A DNA stretch of 30,600 nucleotides from an uncultured Bacteroidales bacterium (GTDB lineage: Bacteria; Bacteroidota; Bacteroidia; Bacteroidales; UBA932). The notes under the pieces were generated by a model, which searched no databases, was not told the DNA's origin, and saw nothing but the letters and a program-made list of their open reading frames with translations. Below are positions 25,563-30,600 of this stretch, in pieces. Within the stretch, counting starts at the first letter, position 1. Each line of letters begins with the position of its first letter. The position numbers were made by a program, and so were the translations under genes. Where the stretch lies: the NCBI GenBank assembly GCA_900545245.1, contig UQYV01000042.1, positions 1 to 30,600 of the forward strand, in the 5' to 3' direction.

Positions 25563-25677
25563 GTAAGTCCTCTCCCCGAGGGAGCTGACGCCAAGTTGAG
25601 TGCAATCAAGCTCGCTTGAATTGCCGAAACGCGAAGGAAGATGCTCGATAGAGCTGACGATTTAGGAGAGGGGTAAC
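25563..25677. repeat. MITE-like structured repeat between the two ATPase genes
   Basis: GTAAGTCCTCTCC (25563-25575) and GGAGAGGGGTAAC (25665-25677) are imperfect terminal inverted repeats (10 of 13 match; the inner 7 bp are perfect). Inside are a direct repeat GAGCTGACG (25582-25590 and 25651-25659) and a central hairpin, GCAAT-CAAG / CTTGAATTGC (25602-25624). Similar CCTCTCC-bounded sequences are, as I recall, common between genes in gut bacteria. No target-site duplication is visible. It fills most of the 253-bp gap, where there is no credible gene. Confidence 0.65.
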
Positions 25678-25767
25678 GTGGACAGAAAAAAGTGCGTGGG
25701 CTTTGAGAGCTTGATAAATGAGATAAGTTTAATATACTCAATAAGTTAGAATATTCGCAAAACTTGA

Positions 25768-26520
25768 ATGATGGAGACGATTGATAAAGAAAAAAGCATT
25801 AGCGTGCGGGGACTTACGAAGAAATTCGGAGACTTCACTGCCGTTGACCACATTTCGTTTGATGTGGCAAAGGGTGAGATTTTTGGTTTTCTCGGGGCGA
25901 ACGGGGCCGGAAAGACGACAGCGATGAGGATTCTTTGCGGATTGAGCCGTCCGACTGCGGGAGAGGGGACTGTCGCGGGCTTCGACATAAGGACCAGACA
26001 GGAGGATATAAAAAAGCATATCGGCTATATGAGCCAGCGCTTTTCGCTCTATCCGGACCTGAAAGTGGGAGAGAATATCGAACTCTTTGGCGGAATCTAT
26101 GGCTTGAATGACAAGCAGATAGCTCAAGAACGAGAGTCTATGTTGGAGCGTCTGGGACTCGAAAAGGCGGAGAAGATGTATGTGAGGGATATGCCTTTGG
26201 GATGGAAACAGAAACTTGCGTTCAGCATTGCGATGATTCACAATCCGGAGATTCTTTTTCTCGACGAACCGACAGGCGGTGTGGACCCGAAGACCAGAAG
26301 GAATTTTTGGGATATGATTAACGAAGCTGCAGATTCGGGGATGACGGTTTTCGTGACGACGCACTATATGGACGAGGCGGAGTATTGTGACAGAGTCTCC
26401 ATTATGGTGGACGGACGCATCGAGGCTCTCGACTCTCCGGCTGCTCTCAAGGAAAAATATGGTACGGACGATATGGACGGAGTCTTCACTCTGCTCGCGG
26501 GACGTGCCGAAAGGGAATAG
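25768..26520 (+). CDS. ABC transporter ATPase, matching the C-terminal half of YbhF
   Basis: 250 aa. Walker A is GANGAGKTT (43-51), the Q-loop region is IGYMSQRFSLYPDLKVGEN, and Walker B is ILFLDEPTGG with Asp166/Glu167. The H-loop His is present in TTHYMDEAEYC. The signature is degenerate, MPLGWKQKL (142-150), where LSGGQ is expected. The same PLGWKQ variant occurs in the second ATPase domain of YbhF-type proteins, so this is the partner of the upstream ATPase. With that gene's altered H-loop, the pair probably forms a heterodimer with one standard and one degenerate ATP site. The first permease starts 3 nt after its stop. A second ATG one codon in is equally possible. Confidence 0.92.
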   Translation: MMETIDKEKSISVRGLTKKFGDFTAVDHISFDVAKGEIFGFLGANGAGKTTAMRILCGLSRPTAGEGTVAGFDIRTRQEDIKKHIGYMSQRFSLYPDLKVGENIELFGGIYGLNDKQIAQERESMLERLGLEKAEKMYVRDMPLGWKQKLAFSIAMIHNPEILFLDEPTGGVDPKTRRNFWDMINEAADSGMTVFVTTHYMDEAEYCDRVSIMVDGRIEALDSPAALKEKYGTDDMDGVFTLLAGRAERE

Positions 26521-26523
26521 ACA

Positions 26524-27606
26524 ATGAAAGAGATATTATCATTCATACACAAGGAGTTCCTCCACATTTTCAGGGACAAGAGAACCATGCTCATCGTCCT
26601 CGTGATGCCGGTGGTGCAGATTCTTCTTTTCGGTTTTGCAATCAGCACTGAGGTTAACAATGCTACTGTCGACATTGTGGGCAATCCGAACGATGCTTCT
26701 GTCCGCAAACTTGCCTTGAAGATGGAGCACAACAACAGTCTTTCTCTCGGGCGTTTCCTTGACACTCCCCAAGAGGCGGAACTGCGGATGAAAAAGGGTC
26801 AGGCAAAGGCGGCGGTTCTTTTTGGCAGCGAATACGACCGGGCGAACAATTCCGCAGCGGGAGCCACTGTGAGGGTAGTTTGTGACGGCTCCGACCCGAA
26901 TACAGCCCAAATGGTGGGCAATTATGTGCAGGCCATACTCCAAGAAGGAAGCTCGTCTCCAGTTCCGAGTCCCTCTGTCCAGCTGGTGTATAACCCGTCG
27001 ATGAACTCTTCCTACAATTTTGTGCCTGGAGTTATGGGATTGATACTTATGCTGATATGTTCGATGATGACTGCCGTTTCAATTGTCCGGGAGAAGGAGT
27101 TCGGCACACTTGAACTGGTGCTCGTCTCTCCGGTGCGTCCGGCTTGGATTGTCATCAGCAAACTCATTCCATACCTTGTGATTTCAATCTTCAACTTCAT
27201 CACCATTATGCTCTTGGCGCGTTTCGTGATGGATGTCCCGATGAATGGAAGCTTTGCACTGCTTTGTCTCACCTCGCTGGTTTTTGTGGGCGCATCTCTG
27301 GGACTCGGACTGCTGATTTCGACAATTGCGGCGACCCAGCAGACAGCGATGCTCATCTGCGGAATGGGCTTGACAATGCCGACGATGATGCTTGCGGGAA
27401 TCATTTTCCCTTGCGAAAGTATGCCACTCGCACTCCAACTCCTTTCGGATATCATCCCTGCGAAGTGGTATATCATTATGGTCAAGAGGATTATGATTCA
27501 GGGGGCGGGCTTTGGCTCCATTGTACCGGAGTTCCTGATTCTTACTTCGATGATGGTTTTCCTCCTGTGGTTCAGCGTGAAGAAGTTCCGCACAAGGCTG
27601 AAATAG
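26524..27606 (+). CDS. ABC-2 type permease, YbhS-like
   Basis: 360 aa, ABC2_membrane_3 layout. A short cytoplasmic start (EILSFIHKEFLHIFRDKRTM) leads to TM1 (~20-42, MLIVLVMPVVQILLFGF). A large extracytoplasmic domain (~45-160) follows, then five helices in the C-terminal half with the conserved coupling sequence SIVREKEFGTLELVLVSPVR. It forms half of the membrane channel with the next permease. Start 3 nt after the ATPase stop; the ATG is the only reasonable start. Confidence 0.93.
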   Translation: MKEILSFIHKEFLHIFRDKRTMLIVLVMPVVQILLFGFAISTEVNNATVDIVGNPNDASVRKLALKMEHNNSLSLGRFLDTPQEAELRMKKGQAKAAVLFGSEYDRANNSAAGATVRVVCDGSDPNTAQMVGNYVQAILQEGSSSPVPSPSVQLVYNPSMNSSYNFVPGVMGLILMLICSMMTAVSIVREKEFGTLELVLVSPVRPAWIVISKLIPYLVISIFNFITIMLLARFVMDVPMNGSFALLCLTSLVFVGASLGLGLLISTIAATQQTAMLICGMGLTMPTMMLAGIIFPCESMPLALQLLSDIIPAKWYIIMVKRIMIQGAGFGSIVPEFLILTSMMVFLLWFSVKKFRTRLK

Positions 27607-27692
27607 TGGCCGCAGGGAGCAGGATCGAGAACTTGAATCCCGAAAACACACTGACACAGAATAGATTAATTACTTTCGAATATTGAATTGAT

Positions 27693-28832
27693 ATGACTTG
27701 GAAATATTTATTAAAGAAAGAGTTCCGTCAGTTTCTCAGAGACCCGGGTATGCCGAGGATGGTGATGGCCTTCCCTCTTCTGATTGTGCTGGTGTTCCCG
27801 TTTGCCGCGTCTATGGAAGTGCGGAACATCAGACTCGCCGTCGTAGATAATGACCGCAGCAGCGAATCGGCGCTTTTGATTGAGAAATGTACGAATTCGG
27901 GCTATTTTATACTCGAAGACATCTGCCGTACCCCGACGGAGGCGCGTGCGTTGATGGATAGCGGAGACATTGATGCGACACTGACCATCAATTCCGGATT
28001 TGCCGAGTATATGGGCGGCGGTGCTCCGGCGGGCGACCCTCTTCCGCTTGGAATTGCCGTGAACACAGTCAACGGAACAAGGGGAAGCATTGGCTCGAAA
28101 TACCTCACGGCCTGCATATCCTCGTTCATTATGAGTCAGGGAAGTGCCTCAAGGGAGGCCGGAGCCGGTGTTTCAGCAGGCACAAATGTTTCGCCTTCGA
28201 AGGTGGAAGTGGCCTATCTCTACAACCCTTATCTCGACTACAAACTCTTTATGCTCCCGGCTCTGATTGTAATCGCAATCACGATGATGTGCGGTTTCCT
28301 TCCGGCATTGAACATCGTGGGCGAGAAGGAAAAAGGCACAATTGAACAGATTAACGTGACACCTGTGCGCAAGAGCAGTTTCATCATCTGCAAGATGATA
28401 CCTTATGTGGCAGTAGCCTATTTCCTACTGTTCTCTTGTCTGTTGCTGACAAGAATTGTCTTCGGCTACAGCTGCCAGGGAAGTCTTCTGGCCATCGCGC
28501 TCTTCACCTTCGCGCACATAGTGGTGATGGCGTCTTTCGGACTGCTGATTTCAAACTACAGCGAGAACACCCAACAGGCAATGTTCGTAATCTGGTTTTT
28601 CAGTATGGTCTTTATGCTGATGAGCGGCATCTTCACCCCGATAGCCTCAATGCCTCATTGGGCGGAAATCATCACCTACGCCAACCCTCTGCGCTACTAC
28701 GCCGACGCGATGCGTTCAATCTACCTCAAGGGAGGCACTCTGCCGGACAACTGGTTCGATTTCGTCTGCCTTGCAGGCATCGGAACCATCACCACCACCT
28801 GGGCAATCAAGTCCTATAAGAAGACTGTTTAG
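27693..28832 (+). CDS. ABC-2 type permease, YbhR-like
   Basis: 379 aa with the same architecture as the preceding permease: WKYLLKKEFRQFLRDPGMPR, TM1 (~22-42), an extracytoplasmic domain (~45-185), then five helices. The coupling motif is NIVGEKEKGTIEQINVTPVR. The ending SYKKTV is cytoplasmic. It lies 86 nt after the first permease and is the last gene of the efflux operon. The pair plus two ATPases, adaptor and TolC-like protein gives a complete tripartite exporter. Confidence 0.93.
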   Translation: MTWKYLLKKEFRQFLRDPGMPRMVMAFPLLIVLVFPFAASMEVRNIRLAVVDNDRSSESALLIEKCTNSGYFILEDICRTPTEARALMDSGDIDATLTINSGFAEYMGGGAPAGDPLPLGIAVNTVNGTRGSIGSKYLTACISSFIMSQGSASREAGAGVSAGTNVSPSKVEVAYLYNPYLDYKLFMLPALIVIAITMMCGFLPALNIVGEKEKGTIEQINVTPVRKSSFIICKMIPYVAVAYFLLFSCLLLTRIVFGYSCQGSLLAIALFTFAHIVVMASFGLLISNYSENTQQAMFVIWFFSMVFMLMSGIFTPIASMPHWAEIITYANPLRYYADAMRSIYLKGGTLPDNWFDFVCLAGIGTITTTWAIKSYKKTV

Positions 28833-28869
28833 ACGGTTTTGAGCATTCGTCAAATCCATCAACCACACG

Positions 28870-28912
28870 AAAAGGCAAACGACAGCGATGGAGTTTTGCC
28901 GCCTGCCTTTTT
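28870..28912 (+). terminator. Possible terminator after the efflux operon
   Basis: AAAAGGCA (28870-28877) pairs with TGCCTTTT (28904-28911), ending in a five-T run. An alternative inner pairing, GGCAAA with TTTGCC, competes. The 26-nt loop is long for an intrinsic terminator, so confidence is modest. Confidence 0.45.
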
Positions 28913-28927
28913 ACAGCCCAAACCGCC

Positions 28928-28985
28928 AAAATTGCGAGGATTTCCGGAAAAAACAGCAAATAAAATTGTGAGGATTTTCGGAAAA
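28928..28985 (+). repeat. 24-bp direct repeats upstream of the DUF4143 ATPase gene
   Basis: AAAATTGCGAGGATTTCCGG plus AAAA (28928-28951) recurs at 28962-28985 with 22 of 24 matches and a 34-bp period. The first contains the palindrome TTTCCGGAAA. A related AATTTTGAGGT occurs at 28998-29008, overlapping the -33 box, and again at 29059-29069, just before the start codon. The arrangement looks like stacked operator sites or an extragenic repeat. Confidence 0.75.
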
Positions 28986-29000
28986 TCGCTCGAAAAAAAT

Positions 29001-29031
29001 TTTGAGGTAGACTTTCTTTGCATTAACTTTG
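29001..29031 (+). promoter_or_regulatory. Promoter of the DUF4143 ATPase gene
   Basis: TTTG at 29001-29004, a 19-nt gap and TAACTTTG at 29024-29031 match the Bacteroidota consensus. Transcription would start near 29037, leaving about 38 nt before the ATG at 29075. An ATG at 29042 would be almost leaderless, which decides the start choice. Confidence 0.8.
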
Positions 29032-29074
29032 CCCGAACCTGATGACGAATGCCATAACAATTTTGAGGTTATTT

Positions 29075-30412
29075 ATGGGAAGGATATTCAAAAGAAAAAT
29101 TTACGACAGACTGCTCGAATGGAAACAGCAGCAAGACGGGAAAACAGCGCTTCTTGTCCAGGGTGCAAGGCGAATCGGGAAATCGACAATAGTCGAGGAG
29201 TTTGCGAAGAACGAATACGAATCGTACATCCTCATCGACTTCAGCAAATGTCCGGCAGAAGTCAAGAAACTCTTTGACGACATCTCGGACCTGAACTTCA
29301 TTTTCCTGAGGCTCCAGCTCATATACGGAGTGCAGCTTGTCACGAGAAAGTCACTTATCATCTTCGACGAAATACAATTTCTTCCGCGCGCACGGCAGGC
29401 CATAAAGTCGCTTGTGCAAGACCATAGGTACGACTATATCGAGACAGGTTCGCTCATATCCATAAGAAAAAATGTATCCGACATATTGATTCCAAGCGAA
29501 GAAAAGAAAATCGATATGTTTCCTATGGACTACGAAGAATTCCGGTGGGCATTGGGAGACAATGCCACAGTGCCTCTTCTCCGCTCGTTCTGGGCGAAAC
29601 CGCAGCCGCTTCAGCAGGCCCACAGGAAACTTATGAGAGATTTCAGGCTGTATATGCTGGTGGGCGGTATGCCTCAGGCGGTGAACGAATTCATCGAGAC
29701 AAACAATCTTGCTGCCGTAGACGAAGTCAAAAGAACCATTCTAGATCTGTACGACGAAGACTTTATGAAAATAGATCCTTCGGGAAGAGCATCAAAGATT
29801 TTCTCGGCCATTCCAGCCCAGCTCAACAGCAACGCGACTCGTTATCAGCTTTCGAGTGTAATCCAAGGTGCCGAAAATTCTGATTTCATTGAACTGATTT
29901 CAGAAATGGAAAAGACGATGACGGTCAACATCTCGCACCATTCCAATGATCCGAACGTAGGACTCGGGAATACGGAAAACCTTACACAGTATAAGCTATA
30001 TGCCGGCGACACCGGATTGTTCACGACTCTGGCGTTCAAAGACAAAGCATTCACAGACAACATAATATACGAAAAACTGCTCGGAGACAAACTTCCAGCG
30101 AATCTGGGATACATGTACGAAAACATAGTAGCCCAGACGCTCACGGCATCGGGATATAAGCTGTATTACCACACCTGGCCGACCGCAAGCGGGAAGCATT
30201 CGTATGAGATTGACTTTCTTCTGTCGAAAAATTCCAAACTGATACCGATAGAAGTGAAGTCCTCCGCCTACAAGACACACGCTTCGCTGGACGCATTCTG
30301 CGAGAAATTCTCGTCAAGACTCGCAAACGACCGCTATCTCATATACACAAAAGACTATGCTAAAGAAGGAAATGTGACCTACCTCCCGGCATTTCTTACA
30401 TTTCTGCTGTAA
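29075..30412 (+). CDS. AAA ATPase with DUF4143 / PD-(D/E)XK-like C-terminus
   Basis: 445 aa from the ATG at 29075; an in-frame ATG at 29042 was rejected because it sits about 5 nt from the expected transcription start. Walker A is GARRIGKST (residues 30-38) and Walker B is LIIFDEIQ (Asp98/Glu99), followed by sensor-like YIETGSLIS. The middle (~190-300) is a helical/winged-helix part. The C-terminal DUF4143 region has EIDFLL (Asp380) and PIEVKSS (Glu393, Lys395), the D...ExK pattern of PD-(D/E)XK nucleases. Such ATPases are common and multicopy in Bacteroidales, and their function is not established; links to mobile elements or defence have been suggested. It stands alone with its own promoter. 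Confidence 0.88.
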   Translation: MGRIFKRKIYDRLLEWKQQQDGKTALLVQGARRIGKSTIVEEFAKNEYESYILIDFSKCPAEVKKLFDDISDLNFIFLRLQLIYGVQLVTRKSLIIFDEIQFLPRARQAIKSLVQDHRYDYIETGSLISIRKNVSDILIPSEEKKIDMFPMDYEEFRWALGDNATVPLLRSFWAKPQPLQQAHRKLMRDFRLYMLVGGMPQAVNEFIETNNLAAVDEVKRTILDLYDEDFMKIDPSGRASKIFSAIPAQLNSNATRYQLSSVIQGAENSDFIELISEMEKTMTVNISHHSNDPNVGLGNTENLTQYKLYAGDTGLFTTLAFKDKAFTDNIIYEKLLGDKLPANLGYMYENIVAQTLTASGYKLYYHTWPTASGKHSYEIDFLLSKNSKLIPIEVKSSAYKTHASLDAFCEKFSSRLANDRYLIYTKDYAKEGNVTYLPAFLTFLL

Positions 30413-30441
30413 CGGCAGAAGCTGATTGACAAAACAAACAT

Positions 30442-30594
30442 GAGGGTGACCAAAAAATTTTTGTTCACCCTCCCTGTGGGCCTCCTAACCCCCGCAGACT
30501 GGCGTCTGCGGATGGTGACCAAAAAGTCTTTTGATCACCATCCTTCGGACTTCCTAACCCCCGCAGACTAACGTCTGCGACCCCTATTAGGGGT
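30442..30594. repeat. Two tandem hairpin units plus a third hairpin at the right edge
   Basis: Two units with a 69-bp period each contain hairpin A, a short CCT-rich spacer, TAACCCCCGCAGAC and hairpin B. Hairpin A has arms GAGGGTGA/TCACCCTC (30442-30449, 30465-30472) in unit 1 and GATGGTGA/TCACCATC (30511-30518, 30535-30542) in unit 2. Hairpin B is CGCAGAC/GTCTGCG (30493-30510 and 30562-30579) with loops TGGC and TAAC. A third hairpin, ACCCCTA/TAGGGGT, spans 30580-30594. The array may continue beyond the window. Confidence 0.85.
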
Positions 30595-30600
30595 ATCTCG

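Noticed and set aside
25529..25741. 70-codon minus-strand ORF between the ATPases
   Set aside because: It reads through the inverted-repeat element, has no recognisable protein and no promoter.
24609..26520. Frameshifted single ybhF gene
   Set aside because: Each ATPase has its own start, full Walker A/B motifs and a proper end, and 253 bp with a structured element separate them, so they are two genes.
30442..30594. CRISPR array
   Set aside because: The repeated units contain hairpins and near-identical sequence throughout, with no unique spacers of constant length and no cas genes.

Overview
The window looks like chromosome from a gut-type Bacteroidales (Bacteroidota). Three things point there. 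It has a SusC/SusD pair with a hybrid two-component regulator. FeoA and FeoB are fused in one protein. Several genes are preceded by the Bacteroidota promoter pattern (-33 TTTG, about 19 nt, -7 TAnnTTTG) rather than by strong Shine-Dalgarno sites. The species cannot be named from sequence reading alone.

Layout. (1) 1-12221, minus strand: a polysaccharide utilization locus. In transcription order it holds a surface lipoprotein, a clan GH-A (GH5-like) glycosidase, a hybrid two-component sensor/regulator, SusC, SusD and the start of a DUF5107-like protein that runs off the left edge. The periplasmic sensor presumably detects a released oligosaccharide and activates susCD; SusD and the lipoprotein bind glycan, the glycosidase cuts it and SusC imports it. 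(2) 12436-15003, plus strand: a FeoAB ferrous iron transporter, followed by two strong hairpins. (3) 15328-15411: tRNA-Leu(GAG) with its own promoter and terminator, immediately followed by an AbiEi/AbiEii type IV toxin-antitoxin (phage defence) cassette at 15560-17360. (4) 17460-19760, minus strand: a large EF-hand membrane protein of unknown function. (5) 19840-20119: two complete copies and one stub of a ~135-bp repeat whose stem differs between copies but still pairs. (6) 20134-21439, minus strand: pyrH then frr. (7) 21579-28832, plus strand: a complete efflux locus. It has a TetR regulator with a clear 20-bp palindromic operator in its own leader, a TolC-like outer membrane protein, a YbhG/HlyD-like lipoprotein adaptor, two ABC ATPases that match the two halves of YbhF, and two ABC-2 permeases (YbhS/YbhR-like). 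A structured repeat element separates the two ATPases. (8) 29001-30412: an AAA ATPase of the DUF4143 type with direct repeats and a consensus promoter upstream. (9) 30442-30594: hairpin repeats at the right edge.

No gene cassette here is clearly a wholly new system. The least explained items are the structured intergenic repeats (19840-20119, 30442-30594, 15018-15114, 25563-25677), the EF-hand membrane protein, the C-terminal half of the PUL lipoprotein, and the split YbhF with its putative TetR operator.
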